A stretch of DNA of 43,213 bases from Caulobacteraceae bacterium (GCA_947476555.1 CANJRI010000017.1:1-43213); one strand, 5' to 3'; shown: positions 6,479-16,047, counted from the stretch's first letter. Made by a program: numbers and translations. The notes: generated by a model not told the origin, from the sequence alone.

Positions 6479-8736
6479 ACAGCGTGCGCGACTGGGCCGC
6501 GCCCAATCCCGTCACCGAGAACCGCCAGGGCATCATCGGCAAGCCAGTGGACCGCTACGAAGGCCCGCTGAAGGTCACCGGCTCCGCCCCCTACGCCTAC
6601 GAGGTCCAGCCGCCCTCGCCGCCGGCCTACGGCGTGATGATCCCCGCCGCGATCCCCAGGGGCCGCGTCTCCCGGGTGGACGTCACGGCGGCCGAGGCCG
6701 CCCCCGGCGTGAAGCTGGCGTGGACCCACCTGAACGCCCCCGCCCAGCAGGACCCGCCCCCCGACGCCCCGTTCCTGGCCCCCGTGGCGCGGCCCGCCCT
6801 GCGCTCCGACCGGGTGATGCATTTCGGCCAACCCGTCGCCCTGGTGGTGGCCGACACCCTGGAGAACGCCCAGGCCGCAGCGCACCTCGTAGAGATCGCC
6901 TACGAGACCGAGCCGGCCGAGGTGGACTTCGCCGCCGCCGCGCCCCATGCGACCAACCCGCCCGGCGAGCCCGATGTGCGGATGGGCGATTTCGAGACCG
7001 CCTTCGAGGCCGCGCCCGTGCGCCTGGACGAGACCTGGGACACCCCCATCCAGATCCACTGCCAGATGGAGCCGCACGCCACCCTGGCCTGGTGGGAGGA
7101 CGGCAAGTGCGTGGTCCACACCTCCGCCCAGATGGTGCGCCTGACCCAGACGGGCCTGGCCAATACCCTGGGGATAGACCGTGACGACGTCCTGCTGCGC
7201 AGCCGCTACGTGGGCGGAGGGTTCGGCGGCAAGGGGCCGTTCTACGAAGACCTGGTGCTGGCGGCCCTCGCGTCCCGCGAGCTCGGCCAACCGGTGAAGA
7301 TCGCCTTTTCGCGCCAGCACATGTTCCACGGGACCTGCCACCGGCCGGCCACCTCCCAGCGCGTGCGGCTGGCGGCCGGCCCCGACGGGCGGCTCACCGG
7401 CATGTCGATGATCACCGTCACCCACACCGACCGCGAGGGGAAGTTCTGGGAACGGGCCTCGAACTTCTCCCGCAGCCTCTACGCCGCGCCGAACCGGCTG
7501 ACCGGCCACCGCCTCGTGCGGCTCGACCTGCCCATGGCCGGCGCCATGCGGGCCCCGGGCGAGGCCTCGGGCATGCTCTCTCTGGAGTGCGCCATGGACG
7601 AGCTGGCCGAACGGCTCGGCCTCGACCCTCTGGAGCTGCGGCTCCGCAACGAGCCGGACGTCGATCCGGAAACCGGCAAGCCGTTCTCCATCCGCCAACT
7701 GACCCGGTGCATGAGGGAGGGCGCCCAGATGTTCGGCTGGGACCGGCGCAGCCCAAAGCCCGGCCAGGTCCGCGACGGCCGCTGGCTGGTGGGCATGGGC
7801 ATGGCCTCCGCGATCCGGGGGAACATGCTGCTGCCGGCCAAGGCCACCTTCTCGCTCGATGTCTCCGGTGTCGTCACCGTGCGCCAGGGAATGACCGATA
7901 TCGGCACCGGCAGCTACACGGTCCTGGCCCAGATCGCCGCCGAGACCGTCGGCGTGCCGCTGGAGGACGTCCGCGTCGAGATCGGCGATTCCGAGTTCGC
8001 CCCGACGCCGGGCTCGGGCGGGCAGTTCGGGGCCGCCACCGCCGGCTCGGCGGCGTTCGCGGCCGGCATGAACCTCAGGAAGGCGATAGGAGAGTTGGGG
8101 ACCGGCGATCCCGGCTCACCCCTGCACGGCGCCGATCCGGAGCAGGTGACGATCCTCGGGGGCGTGGTGGCGGTCGGCAACCGCTCGGAACGCCTGGCCG
8201 CCCTGATCGCGCGCGCCGCTCCGGAGGGCCTGACCGTCGAAGGCGAGATCAACCCGCCCTCCGACATGCGCGACTGGAGCCAGCACACCTACGGCGCCCA
8301 CTTCGTGGAGGTGGCGGTCGATCCGGTGACCGGCGAGACGCGGGTGCGCCGGATGCTGGGGGTGTTCGCCGCCGGCCGCATCCTCAACCGCAAGACCGCC
8401 CGCAGCCAACTCACCGGCGGGATGATCTGGGGCGTCTCCCACGCCCTGCACGACGGGGCGGCGGTGGACCCCCGCTACGGGTCCTTCGTGAATCCGGACC
8501 TGGCCCAGTACATGGTGCCGGTGCAGGCCGACATCGGCGAGTTGGAGGCCATCATGCTCGACGAGGCCGACGACAAGGCCAACCCGATGGGGATCAAGGG
8601 GGTCGGCGAGTTGGGCATAGCCGGCTCGGGCTCGGCGGTGGCCAACGCCATCTACAACGCCTGCGGGGCGCGGATCCGCGATTACCCCATCACCCCCGAG
8701 AAGGTGATGGCGGCGATGATGGCGCAGGGATTGTGA
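6475..8736 (+). CDS. paoC: Molybdopterin-binding subunit of aldehyde oxidoreductase (PaoC/YagR-like)
   Basis: A 753-residue large subunit of the xanthine-oxidase family. It oxidises an aldehyde or similar substrate to the acid at a molybdenum centre. Visible features are the N-terminal a/b-hammerhead domain (~residues 20-135), the GGGFGGKG loop near residue 243 that contacts the cofactor, the [10 protein letters not shown] segment, and the C-terminal GVGELG motif whose glutamate (E712) is the conserved catalytic base. The length fits PaoC (about 730). There is no signal peptide. PaoC-type enzymes use molybdopterin cytosine dinucleotide and need an XdhC-like chaperone (PaoD). No such gene lies in this window, so it must be elsewhere. 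The stop abuts the stop of the convergent response regulator with no base between. The substrate cannot be assigned. Confidence 0.93.
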   Translation: MNSVRDWAAPNPVTENRQGIIGKPVDRYEGPLKVTGSAPYAYEVQPPSPPAYGVMIPAAIPRGRVSRVDVTAAEAAPGVKLAWTHLNAPAQQDPPPDAPFLAPVARPALRSDRVMHFGQPVALVVADTLENAQAAAHLVEIAYETEPAEVDFAAAAPHATNPPGEPDVRMGDFETAFEAAPVRLDETWDTPIQIHCQMEPHATLAWWEDGKCVVHTSAQMVRLTQTGLANTLGIDRDDVLLRSRYVGGGFGGKGPFYEDLVLAALASRELGQPVKIAFSRQHMFHGTCHRPATSQRVRLAAGPDGRLTGMSMITVTHTDREGKFWERASNFSRSLYAAPNRLTGHRLVRLDLPMAGAMRAPGEASGMLSLECAMDELAERLGLDPLELRLRNEPDVDPETGKPFSIRQLTRCMREGAQMFGWDRRSPKPGQVRDGRWLVGMGMASAIRGNMLLPAKATFSLDVSGVVTVRQGMTDIGTGSYTVLAQIAAETVGVPLEDVRVEIGDSEFAPTPGSGGQFGAATAGSAAFAAGMNLRKAIGELGTGDPGSPLHGADPEQVTILGGVVAVGNRSERLAALIARAAPEGLTVEGEINPPSDMRDWSQHTYGAHFVEVAVDPVTGETRVRRMLGVFAAGRILNRKTARSQLTGGMIWGVSHALHDGAAVDPRYGSFVNPDLAQYMVPVQADIGELEAIMLDEADDKANPMGIKGVGELGIAGSGSAVANAIYNACGARIRDYPITPEKVMAAMMAQGL

Positions 8737-9117
8737 TCAGGCCTGGGCGGCGGCGCGCAGGTCGGTGAGGATCCGGGCCAGGTCGCCTTCCCGGAACGGC
8801 TTCTGCAGCACCGGAGAGCCCCGGTCCGCCTCGCGCAGGCCCGCATCGCCATAGCCGGTGGCGAAAGCGAAGCTCACGCCCCGCTCGCGCAGCACGTCGG
8901 CCAGAGGGAAGATCGGTTGGCCGCCCAGATTCACGTCCAGCACCGCGCAGTCGATCTGCGCCTCTTCCACCAGCGCCATGGCCTCGTCCAGGCGCGAAGC
9001 CGGTCCCACGACTATGCAGCCGAGATCGGTCAGCATGTCCTCGATGAGCATCGAGACCATCATCTCGTCCTCCACTACGAGGACGCGCAGGCCTTGGAGG
9101 CTCGCGGGGTCGGTCAT
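8737..9117 (-). CDS. Single-domain response regulator
   Basis: A 126-residue stand-alone receiver (CheY-like) domain. E16/D17 form the acidic pocket, D61 (AVLDVNLGG) is the phospho-acceptor, T87 lies in FATGYG, and K106 lies in LQKPF. There is no output domain, so it must act by protein contact or phosphotransfer. The FATG segment resembles the 'FAT GUY' signature of alphaproteobacterial single-domain regulators (SdrG, MrrA) that feed the general stress response, although the final Tyr of that motif is Gly here. A consensus-like EcfG promoter lies 130-160 nt upstream on the same strand, which fits a stress-response role. The start is ATG 9117. The cognate kinase is not in the window. Confidence 0.92.
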   Translation of the reverse strand: MTDPASLQGLRVLVVEDEMMVSMLIEDMLTDLGCIVVGPASRLDEAMALVEEAQIDCAVLDVNLGGQPIFPLADVLRERGVSFAFATGYGDAGLREADRGSPVLQKPFREGDLARILTDLRAAAQA

Positions 9118-9249
9118 TCAGCGGCTCCGATGCGGGGGACAGGGCGGACTTCTTCCGAAACCCCGACTTCAGTGGGCGAGTCAAGTTGAACGGTAAGTGA
9201 ATAGGCTGGCCAAGCGCGTCAGCGGCCCCCCGATGGCTACAGCCATCCC

Positions 9250-9275
9250 AACGCTACAACCTTGACCATGGTTCC
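9250..9275 (-). promoter_or_regulatory. EcfG/SigT-type promoter for response regulator
   Basis: On the minus strand this reads GGAAC-N17-CGTT, matching both hexamer cores and the spacer of the alphaproteobacterial general-stress promoter. It lies in the 160-nt gap after the corC-like gene. Transcription would lead into the response regulator (ATG 9117), leaving a leader of about 125 nt. Confidence 0.6.
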
Positions 9276-9277
9276 GC

Positions 9278-10564
9278 TCAGTCCTCAACCGGCTTGGCGG
9301 GCGCCGAGATTTTCAGCAGCGTGATCTGGTTGCCCTTGCGGGCCTCGACCTTGAACCGGTGCCGGTGGAAGGCGAAGGCCTCCCCTACGTCCGGGATGCG
9401 CTGAGCCTCGTGGATCAGCAGGCCCGCCACCGTGACCGCCTCCTCGTCCGGCAGGCTCCAGTCCATGGCGCGATTGAGATCGCGGATGGTGACCGAGCCC
9501 TCCACTGACACCGAGCCGTCTTCGGACGCCTTGACCCCGGCCGGGGCCACGTCGTGCTCGTCCTCGATCTCGCCGACGATCTCCTCAAGGATGTCCTCCA
9601 GGGTGATCAGGCCCTCGATGGCGCCGTATTCGTCCACCACCAGGGCGAAGTGGTTCTGGCGCTTGAGGAAGGCGGCGAGCTGGTCCTTCAGCGTCGTGGT
9701 CTCGGGGACGAACCAGGGGTCGCGGAACAGCTCGTCGGGCCGGATCGCGTCGATGTCCCCGTCCGCCCGGACGATGGCCGACAGCAGGTCCTTGACGTGC
9801 AGCACGCCCACCACGTTCTCCGGCTCGCTGCGATAGATCGGTATGCGGGTGTGGCCGGCCTCCAGGGCCTCGGCCAGGATTTCGCGCGGCTTCAGCTCGC
9901 CGTCGATCATCTCGATGCTTCGGCGGTGGACCATCACCTCGCCGACGGTCATTTCGCCCAGGTCCAGCACCCCGCCCAGCATGTAGCGGTCGCGGGTCTC
10001 CACCAGCCCCTCGGAGTGGTGATATTCCACCGCGCCCCGGATCTCCTCGTGGGCCGCCAGCACGTCGGTGCCCATGTCCAGGCGGATGCCGAAGGGGCGC
10101 AGGGTGTGGCGCACGATCCACTGGGCGCCGTTGGCGATCGGCCCGAAGATCCGCACCACCCAGTAGGTCGGCAGGGAGAGGGCCCTGGCCACGTCGTCGG
10201 CCCGGGCGATGGCCAGGGTCTTGGGCAGGATCTCTGAGAAGATCACCACCAGCACGGTCATCACCACCGTCGCCACCACCGCGCCCATGGCGCCTGGGAA
10301 GACCACAGACAGCACCTGGGTGGTCAGGGCTGCGGCGCCGATGTTGATCACGTTGTTGGAGAGCAGGATCGCCCCGATCATAGTCTCCTGGTTGGCGATC
10401 AGCCGGTTGACCCGCCGGGCCGCGCGGTCGCCGTCGCGCTCGAGCTGATGCAGCCGGCCGCGGCTCGCCGCCGTCATCGAGGTCTCCGCGGCCGAGATCA
10501 GGGCCGACAGGGTCAAAAGGAAGACGAGCGTGGGCGCGAGGCCCGCGATCAGCGCCCAGATCAT
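9278..10564 (-). CDS. CorC/HlyC (CNNM-type) membrane transporter-like protein
   Basis: A 428-residue protein with three parts. Residues 1-~190 are a DUF21 (CNNM) membrane domain with hydrophobic helices ([32 protein letters not shown]) and the conserved small-residue/Asn motif [15 protein letters not shown]. Residues ~205-335 are a CBS pair. Residues ~345-428 are a CorC/HlyC C-terminal domain ([15 protein letters not shown]...). Relatives are Mg2+/Co2+ efflux or homeostasis factors. Older names ('hemolysin') are misleading, and transport by this protein is inferred from the family. The start ATG 10564 overlaps the aroB stop (ATGA), so it is probably co-transcribed as the last gene of aroK-aroB-corC. 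Confidence 0.9.
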   Translation of the reverse strand: MIWALIAGLAPTLVFLLTLSALISAAETSMTAASRGRLHQLERDGDRAARRVNRLIANQETMIGAILLSNNVINIGAAALTTQVLSVVFPGAMGAVVATVVMTVLVVIFSEILPKTLAIARADDVARALSLPTYWVVRIFGPIANGAQWIVRHTLRPFGIRLDMGTDVLAAHEEIRGAVEYHHSEGLVETRDRYMLGGVLDLGEMTVGEVMVHRRSIEMIDGELKPREILAEALEAGHTRIPIYRSEPENVVGVLHVKDLLSAIVRADGDIDAIRPDELFRDPWFVPETTTLKDQLAAFLKRQNHFALVVDEYGAIEGLITLEDILEEIVGEIEDEHDVAPAGVKASEDGSVSVEGSVTIRDLNRAMDWSLPDEEAVTVAGLLIHEAQRIPDVGEAFAFHRHRFKVEARKGNQITLLKISAPAKPVED

Positions 10565-11673
10565 GGCTTGGCCCCTTCGGCGACCAGGAAGTCACGGACC
10601 GGCTCCGGGGCGACGTCCTTGGCGGTGAACGCCTCGCCCAAACCCCGCACGAGGATGAAGGTCAGCCTGCCGCCCTCGGCCTTCTTGTCCTGCGCCATAT
10701 GGCTGACCAGGGCGGCGGCGGAGAAGGGATGGCCCGGAATGTCGGAAAGCGCCGTCGGTAGGCCGGCGGCGGCCAGGGCGCGGACGGCGCGCTCGGCGTC
10801 CTGACCCGGGCACAGGCTCTGCGCGGCGGAAAAGCGGAAGGCCAGCGCCATGCCCAGCCCGACGGCTTCGCCATGCAGCAGGGCGTCCCCATAGCCGGTC
10901 TCGGCCTCGAGGGCGTGGGCGAAGGTGTGGCCGAGGTTCAGGAGGGCCCGGCGACCCTGTTCGCGTTCGTCCTCGGCGACGATCTCGGCCTTCATCTCCA
11001 CCGAACGCGCCACCGCGCGGCTCAGGGCCGCCGGCTCGCGGGCCAGCACCGCCGCGCCTTCCGCCTCCAGCCACTCGAAGAAGCCGAGGTCGCCCAGCAG
11101 GCCGTACTTGATCACCTCGGCGTAGCCGGCCCGCATCTCCCGGGGCGGCAGGGTGGCGAGCACCGCAAGGTCGGCCAGCACCAGGCGCGGCTGGTGGAAG
11201 GCGCCGATCAGGTTCTTGCCGCGCGGCGTGTCGATGGCGGTCTTGCCGCCCACCGAGGAATCCACCTGCGCCAGCAGGGTGGTGGGGATCTGCACGAAAT
11301 CGACGCCGCGCTTGTAGATCGCCGCCGCGAAGCCGGTGAGGTCGCCCACCACGCCGCCGCCAAAGGCGGTCACCACGTCTCCGCGGTCCAGCTCGAGCGC
11401 CAGCAACCGGTCGCTGAGGTCGGCTAGCCCCTCGAAGCTCTTGGTCTGCTCGCCGGGCGCCACGACGATCGGCAGCGCGTCGAGCCCGCCGGCCCGCAGC
11501 GCGGCGGTCAGCCGCTCGCCGTGCAGCGCCCAGACGGTTTCATCGCTGACCACGGCGGTGCGGCCGCGCCGGGTGAAGGGCGCGATCAGCGCCCCGGCCC
11601 GATCCAGCAGGCCGTTCCCCACCTTGACCTCGTAGGCCCGGGCGCCGAGGCCCACGGCGATATCCTGGCTCAT
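10561..11673 (-). CDS. aroB: 3-dehydroquinate synthase
   Basis: A 370-residue AroB. It converts DAHP to 3-dehydroquinate, step 2 of the shikimate pathway, using NAD+ and a divalent metal. Visible signatures are the NAD-binding [11 protein letters not shown] near residue 105, the [19 protein letters not shown] segment (catalytic/substrate site), and the metal-binding stretch [11 protein letters not shown], with [13 protein letters not shown] following. The size matches the family. It lies between aroK and the corC-like gene with 4-nt overlaps on both sides, a typical alphaproteobacterial shikimate operon. The start is ATG 11673. Confidence 0.97.
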   Translation of the reverse strand: MSQDIAVGLGARAYEVKVGNGLLDRAGALIAPFTRRGRTAVVSDETVWALHGERLTAALRAGGLDALPIVVAPGEQTKSFEGLADLSDRLLALELDRGDVVTAFGGGVVGDLTGFAAAIYKRGVDFVQIPTTLLAQVDSSVGGKTAIDTPRGKNLIGAFHQPRLVLADLAVLATLPPREMRAGYAEVIKYGLLGDLGFFEWLEAEGAAVLAREPAALSRAVARSVEMKAEIVAEDEREQGRRALLNLGHTFAHALEAETGYGDALLHGEAVGLGMALAFRFSAAQSLCPGQDAERAVRALAAAGLPTALSDIPGHPFSAAALVSHMAQDKKAEGGRLTFILVRGLGEAFTAKDVAPEPVRDFLVAEGAKP

Positions 11674-12218
11674 TCCGCCGGCTCTCCTAGATGGGCGGCG
11701 AGGGCCCTTATCACCTGATCGACCGTCACTTGGTGGGCCGCGTCCGCCGTCTCCACCGTGATATCGGCCTGGGCGTAGATCGGATAGCGCGCCTCGGCCT
11801 GGGCCTGCAGCACCTCGATCGGCTCGCGGCCGGCCAGCAGCGGACGGTTGTCCTTGCGCGAGACCCGGCGCGCCAGCACCGCCAGGTCGGCCTTCAGCCA
11901 GACCGAGATGGCCTTTCCCTTAATCAGCGCACGGGTCTCTTCGTTCACGAAGGCCCCGCCGCCGGTGGCGAGCACGTGAGGGGGGTCGTCCAGCAGGCGG
12001 GCGATCACCCGCCGCTCGCCATCGCGGAAAGCATCCTCGCCAAGGTCGCCGAAGATATCGGGGATCGAGCGGCCGGCCGCCGCCTCGACCTCGTTGTCCG
12101 CGTCGCGGAAAGGCAGGGAGAGGGCGCTCGCCAGCCGTTTGCCGACACTCGACTTCCCCACGCCCATCAGGCCCACGAGGGCGATGGTGCGGCGGCGCAA
12201 CGGTTCGTAGCGGTCCAT
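11670..12218 (-). CDS. aroK: Shikimate kinase
   Basis: A 182-residue AroK. It phosphorylates shikimate with ATP. Features are the P-loop GLMGVGKSS (16-24), the D-A-D site (FRDADNEVE) that binds shikimate and Mg2+, the GGGAFV substrate loop and the lid region RKDNRPLL. I chose ATG 12218 because the conserved N-terminal strand (TIALVGLMG) follows at normal distance. A longer upstream frame exists but would overlap the divergent secreted-protein gene. Its stop overlaps the aroB start (ATGA). The 67 nt between it and the divergent gene at 12286 must hold both promoters. Confidence 0.96.
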   Translation of the reverse strand: MDRYEPLRRRTIALVGLMGVGKSSVGKRLASALSLPFRDADNEVEAAAGRSIPDIFGDLGEDAFRDGERRVIARLLDDPPHVLATGGGAFVNEETRALIKGKAISVWLKADLAVLARRVSRKDNRPLLAGREPIEVLQAQAEARYPIYAQADITVETADAAHQVTVDQVIRALAAHLGEPAE

Positions 12219-12285
12219 GAACGGCGTGGCTTTAGCACGACCCCGAGCCCTCGCGCCAACGTCCCGCCCAAAGTATGCTCCGCCG

Positions 12286-13380
12286 ATGCTGCGTTTTCTC
12301 TTCGCCGCCTTCCTCGCCCTGCCCCTCCTGGCCCTTCCCGCGAAGGCGCAGGACGTCGGGGTCGCCGCTCTTGCCGCCCCCGACGCCTTCTCCTCGCAAG
12401 GCCGCGAGACGGGCCTGCCCGCCACCCTGTGGCGTGGCGCCTCGCCGGAGGTGCTCCGAGCGGTGCTGCCGCTGCTGGCCGCCAGGCCGCTGTCGCCGGC
12501 GGCGAATCGCCTGGCCCGGCGGGTGCTGGCCACCGGGGCCTCGGGGCCGGCCGGGATCACAGGCTTCGACGTCGAGCTGGCGGCCGCCCGCGCCAAGGCC
12601 CTGGTCGCCCTGGGCGATCCCCAGGCGGCCGTAGCCATCCTGTCGCGCGCGCCGGGCCTGGAGCGTAGTCCGGCCCTGGCCGAAGCAGCCGCCGAGGCCG
12701 CCCTGCTGACTGGTGACGAGGACCGCGCCTGCACCCTGGCCCAGGGTCTGGCGGAGGGCCGGACCCAGACCTACTGGCTGCGCCTGCGGACCTTTTGCCA
12801 GGCCCGAGCGGGCGAGACCACGGCGGCCGCGCTGACCCTGGAACTCGCCCAGGGCCAGGCCCGCGACGCCATTTTCGGGCGCCTGATGGCCGCCCGGCTG
12901 AACAATACTCCTCCGGGCGCGCCGTCGCTTCGGAACGGCCTCGACCTCGCCCTCTCGCGCGCCCTCACCCTCGATCTGGCCGCGGCGAAGCCCGCGCCGG
13001 CGGTGGCCGCCGCGCTCGCGCCGCCATCCGAGCCGTTTCCCCCGCCGTCGCCCCTGCCCGCCGACGGGTCGATGTCCGACTCGGTCGAGGTCCTGATGGG
13101 GGCGGTGGACCGATCCGCAAACCGTTCGAACGCCGCGCTCGCCCGCCTCACCGGGCCGGCGGGCCGCATGCCGGCCGGCCGCGGGCTGGCGCTCGACCGG
13201 GCCGTGGCCGACGGGGCCGTCGGCGAGACCGCCCTGGTGGTGCTGTGGGCCGTTGCCGAGGCCGGGCCCACGGGGCTCGGGGTGGGCGATCGCGCCCGCC
13301 TTGCGGCGGCGCTCGCGCGTGTCGGCCTGACGGACGACGCCGCGTTCTTCATCCTCGAAGGCTTGGCGGCGCTTCGATGA
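12286..13380 (+). CDS. Secreted hypothetical protein upstream of xerD
   Basis: A 364-residue protein with a Sec signal peptide (LRFLFAAFLALPLLALP, then AKA|QD at 21/22). The mature part is very rich in Ala, Leu, Arg and Gly and is predicted all-helical, with repeating short helix pairs that recall TPR/SEL-like solenoids. Two cysteines (DRACTLAQ; RTFCQAR) lie 25 residues apart. A low-complexity Pro/Ala linker lies around residues 240-265. I do not recognise a named family. Proteins of this kind commonly sit beside xerD in Caulobacterales (from memory). The start ATG 12286 is supported by the signal peptide directly after it. It overlaps xerD by 4 nt (ATGA), so they are co-transcribed. Confidence 0.82.
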   Translation: MLRFLFAAFLALPLLALPAKAQDVGVAALAAPDAFSSQGRETGLPATLWRGASPEVLRAVLPLLAARPLSPAANRLARRVLATGASGPAGITGFDVELAAARAKALVALGDPQAAVAILSRAPGLERSPALAEAAAEAALLTGDEDRACTLAQGLAEGRTQTYWLRLRTFCQARAGETTAAALTLELAQGQARDAIFGRLMAARLNNTPPGAPSLRNGLDLALSRALTLDLAAAKPAPAVAAALAPPSEPFPPPSPLPADGSMSDSVEVLMGAVDRSANRSNAALARLTGPAGRMPAGRGLALDRAVADGAVGETALVVLWAVAEAGPTGLGVGDRARLAAALARVGLTDDAAFFILEGLAALR

Positions 13381-14291
13381 CCGGCTCCAGCGGGGGCTGG
13401 GTCGAAGCCTTCCTCGAGATGATGTCGGTGGAGCGGGCCGCCGCCCGCAACACCCTCACCGCCTACGGCCGCGACCTCAGCGACGCCGCCGGTTTCCTGG
13501 GCGGCCGCGGCCAGGACCTCGCCACAGCCGCGGCCGAGGACATCGAAGCCTATTTCGACGCCCTGGGCGCCCGGGGCCTGTCGCCCGCCACCGCCGCCCG
13601 CCGCCGGGCCGCCGTGCGGCAGTTCTATCGTTTCGTGATGGGAGAGGGCTGGCGCGCCGACGATCCATCGAGGCGCGTCGAGGCCCCGCGCAAGGGGCGG
13701 TCCCTGCCCAAGGTCCTCAGCCGGGCCGAGGTGGAGCGGTTGATCGCCGCCGCGGCGGCCCGGGACGGCGCCCAGGGGGTTCGGCTCGCCTGCATGGTGG
13801 AGCTTGCCTACGCCTCGGGCCTCAGGATCTCCGAGCTCACCGGGCTGACGCTCGCCGCCCTGGCGCGCGACCCGGCCTATCTGATGGTCAAGGGCAAGGG
13901 CGGCAAGGAGCGGCTGGCGCCGCTCAACGCGGCCGCGCGGGAGGCGGTGAAGGCCTATCTGCAGGTTCGTGACGTCTTCCTGCCGAAGGGCGCGCCGAAC
14001 CCCTGGCTGTTCCCCTCCCGAGGCCGCGCCGGCCGCCTGACCCCCCGCCGCGTCGGCCAGTTGCTGGACGAGGCCGCCAGGGACGCGGGGATCGACCCAG
14101 CCCGTGTCAGCCCGCACGTCCTGCGGCACGCCTTCGCGACGCATCTGCTGGAGGGCGGCGCCGACCTGCGCGTCGTCCAGACCCTCCTGGGCCACGCCGA
14201 CATCGGCACCACCCAGATCTACACCCACGTGGCCACCGACCGCCTGGCCGAGGTGGTGGCGACCAAGCATCCGCTGGGGCGTAGGAAATAG
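13377..14291 (+). CDS. xerD: Site-specific tyrosine recombinase XerD
   Basis: A 304-residue tyrosine recombinase. The N-terminal SAM-like core-binding domain spans about 8-90 and the catalytic domain about 112-304. The active-site set is complete: R150 (SGLRISE), a lysine in the beta-hairpin (VKGKGGKER, K174 or K177), H247 and R250 (SPHVLRHAFATH), H273 (LLGHADI), and nucleophile Y282 (IYTHV). XerD works with XerC at dif to resolve chromosome dimers. It could also be XerC by sequence alone; the aroK-linked position and the SVERAAARNTL start favour XerD. The start ATG 13377 overlaps the preceding gene by 4 nt. Confidence 0.93.
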   Translation: MTGSSGGWVEAFLEMMSVERAAARNTLTAYGRDLSDAAGFLGGRGQDLATAAAEDIEAYFDALGARGLSPATAARRRAAVRQFYRFVMGEGWRADDPSRRVEAPRKGRSLPKVLSRAEVERLIAAAAARDGAQGVRLACMVELAYASGLRISELTGLTLAALARDPAYLMVKGKGGKERLAPLNAAAREAVKAYLQVRDVFLPKGAPNPWLFPSRGRAGRLTPRRVGQLLDEAARDAGIDPARVSPHVLRHAFATHLLEGGADLRVVQTLLGHADIGTTQIYTHVATDRLAEVVATKHPLGRRK

Positions 14292-14304
14292 CGCGCAAAA
14301 GAAA

Positions 14305-14419
14305 CCTCCCCCGTGCGAACTGGGGAGGGAGACCGCGAAGCGGTGGTGGGGCGTTGGGCAGTGCGCCGGCAGCGCCCCTCCGTCGCGTTCGCGACACCTC
14401 CCCCGCGATGCGGGGGAGG
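14305..14419. repeat. Mosaic palindromic intergenic element
   Basis: The gap after xerD consists almost entirely of short inverted repeats: CCTCCCC/GGGGAGG (14305-14328), ACCGC-gaa-GCGGT (14332-14344), a GGGGCG/CGCCCC pair closing near 14378, GTCGCG-tt-CGCGAC (14382-14395), and a 10-bp stem with a 3-nt loop at 14397-14419. Such multi-stem CCTCCCC elements are dispersed in Caulobacterales intergenic DNA (from memory). The last hairpin may also terminate transcription between the convergent xerD and glycine-zipper genes. Confidence 0.7.
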
Positions 14420-14429
14420 TTGAGGCGTT

Positions 14430-15221
14430 TTAGCCGGTGATCCGGTAGCGGCCGGCGACGTCCGGACAGACGCGGACGTAGCGGTAGTCGCGGCCGTAGC
14501 TGTCCACCGGGGCCGGAGCCAGGCGGCAGCGCTGGTTGGTGTAGTAGGCGTTGTCACGCGTGCCGTAGCGCCACGAACGGCTTTCCCGATAGGGCACCGT
14601 CTCGTTGTAGCTGAAGTACGGACCGCGATCGTCGCACTTGTACTTGTCGTTGGCGTTGCCGACGCCGGCGCCGATCGCGCCGCCGACCACCGCGCCCAGC
14701 ACGGCGCCCTCGGTGCGGGCGTTGCGGGCGGCCACGTTGGAGCCGAGCACGCCGCCGATCAGGGCGCCGATCACACCGGCCGTGACGCTCGAGTTGTTCT
14801 TACAGCTCGTGTAGGCGACGTTGTTTCCATAGGTGCCCGCGTAAGGGGCAGACGGGTAAGCGCGCGCCCAGTAGGCGTCATCCCAGATCGGGCGAGCGGT
14901 GCGGCGGGCATAGGCGCCGTAGCCGTAGCGGGCGTCATAACGGGCGCGCTCGCGCTCCCACAGGGCGAGCCTGCGGTCGTAGTCGCGGCGAGCCTCCTGA
15001 TATTGGGCGGCGGAAACCTGGTAGCCCTCGCGCCGGGCTTCGTAGTTCTGCCGGTTGGCTTCGTAGTTTTGCCGATTGGCTTCGTAGTTGCCGTACTGGT
15101 TCTCGTACTCGCGCTGCTGGCGCTGGTAGTCGGGGGTGGGCTGGTAATACTGGGCGAAGGCAGGCGCAGTCGTCGCCAGGGCCAGCGCCGAAACCATCCC
15201 GGCTTTCAAGAAGGTGTTCAT
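14430..15221 (-). CDS. Glycine-zipper envelope protein
   Basis: A 263-residue protein with a Sec signal peptide cut after AFA (23/24). The mature part opens with a Tyr/Gln/Arg-rich, coiled-coil-like region (about 25-100) holding tandem YEANRQN heptads at 46-52, 53-59 and, degenerate, 60-66. Residues ~146-190 form a glycine zipper (GVIGALIGGVLGSNVA; GAVLGAVVGGAIGAGVG), the pattern of the Rick_17kDa_Anti/Gly-zipper_2 families that insert into or span the outer membrane. The C-terminus has conserved cysteines (KYKCDD, QRCRLA, VRVCPD) that could pair. The start ATG 15221 follows GGAG at good spacing. Its role is unknown, probably cell-envelope structure or stress. Confidence 0.85.
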   Translation of the reverse strand: MNTFLKAGMVSALALATTAPAFAQYYQPTPDYQRQQREYENQYGNYEANRQNYEANRQNYEARREGYQVSAAQYQEARRDYDRRLALWERERARYDARYGYGAYARRTARPIWDDAYWARAYPSAPYAGTYGNNVAYTSCKNNSSVTAGVIGALIGGVLGSNVAARNARTEGAVLGAVVGGAIGAGVGNANDKYKCDDRGPYFSYNETVPYRESRSWRYGTRDNAYYTNQRCRLAPAPVDSYGRDYRYVRVCPDVAGRYRITG

Positions 15222-15321
15222 CGGTAGCTCCAATTCTCCTCAGCGCGCGCGGTGCGGTGTCATCGCGGGTTCCGCGCGCATCGGCCTACAAACCCCCTTC
15301 GGCCGGTGAAGTTGCATCGGA

Positions 15322-15987
15322 TCAGTCGGTTCCCGTCTCCCGATGCGGCGCCGCCACGGGCTTGCTCTCGGGAGATCCGCGCTCGCGCAGGAAGATGGCC
15401 AGCACCACCAGGACCGCGGTGGAGAGGAACTCGCTCTGCCAGTTCTGGAAGGATTCGAACCAGAATTCCGGACTCGCCAGGTGGCCCAGCATGCTGGGCG
15501 CCGCCTCGTGGTGAAGGAGGGCCTCCTCGACGGCGTGGCGGGTGCTGTTCAGCCAGTGGAGCCCGAACGAGACCAGGAACAGGCCCAGCATGGCCAGCCC
15601 CAGGGAATGGCCGTAGAGCATTCGGATCAGCCCGCCGGCCCGCACCGCCCAGGGGGCGCCGGCCTTGCGCGCGTCCAGGGCCGGATCACGATCCTGTGGG
15701 GCCTGCTTGTCGGGGTCCTTGGATTCCGGCGAGCCGCGCTGGAAGAAGTAGGCGGTCAGCATGACGAACGCCCACATCTGCAGGAACTCGCTCTCCCAGT
15801 TCTCGAACACGCTGGAGAGGAACGGGCCGCCGGTCAGGTAGGCCCCGAGCGCTACGGCGGCCTGGCCGTGTTCCTGGCGGAAATCGTTCTCCACCCCCAG
15901 GCCGGAAAACACCTGCCCGACGAAGCTGGCCAGGAACAGGCCCATGAGAACAATCGTCAGGCCGTTGTCCCGCAGCACCTTTCCCAT
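15322..15987 (-). CDS. DUF6766-like membrane protein with internal duplication
   Basis: A 221-residue integral membrane protein with four predicted transmembrane helices, made of two homologous halves. Residues 61-90 (FENWESEFLQ ... QRGSPESK) align with 180-209 (FQNWQSEFLS ... ERGSPESK), an offset of 119. The start MGKVLRDNGL with a following hydrophobic GLFLASFVGQ is the pattern I associate with DUF6766, a family with no known function. I chose ATG 15987 for this reason; an upstream extension of 58 residues is possible in frame but looks non-coding and crosses a large hairpin. The conserved NW(E/Q)SEFL box probably lies at a membrane interface. It is divergent from accA across a 217-nt gap filled with inverted repeats. 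Confidence 0.8.
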   Translation of the reverse strand: MGKVLRDNGLTIVLMGLFLASFVGQVFSGLGVENDFRQEHGQAAVALGAYLTGGPFLSSVFENWESEFLQMWAFVMLTAYFFQRGSPESKDPDKQAPQDRDPALDARKAGAPWAVRAGGLIRMLYGHSLGLAMLGLFLVSFGLHWLNSTRHAVEEALLHHEAAPSMLGHLASPEFWFESFQNWQSEFLSTAVLVVLAIFLRERGSPESKPVAAPHRETGTD

Positions 15988-16047
15988 GGGCGCAGAAGGG
16001 GGCGACGCCTCGTAGGGTTCCCGACTTGTGAGGTTGTTGGTTCGCGC

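Noticed and set aside
6211..7698. Minus-strand frame inside the molybdenum oxidoreductase genes
   Set aside because: Crosses two well-supported genes and reads as Gly/His/Arg-rich shadow sequence.
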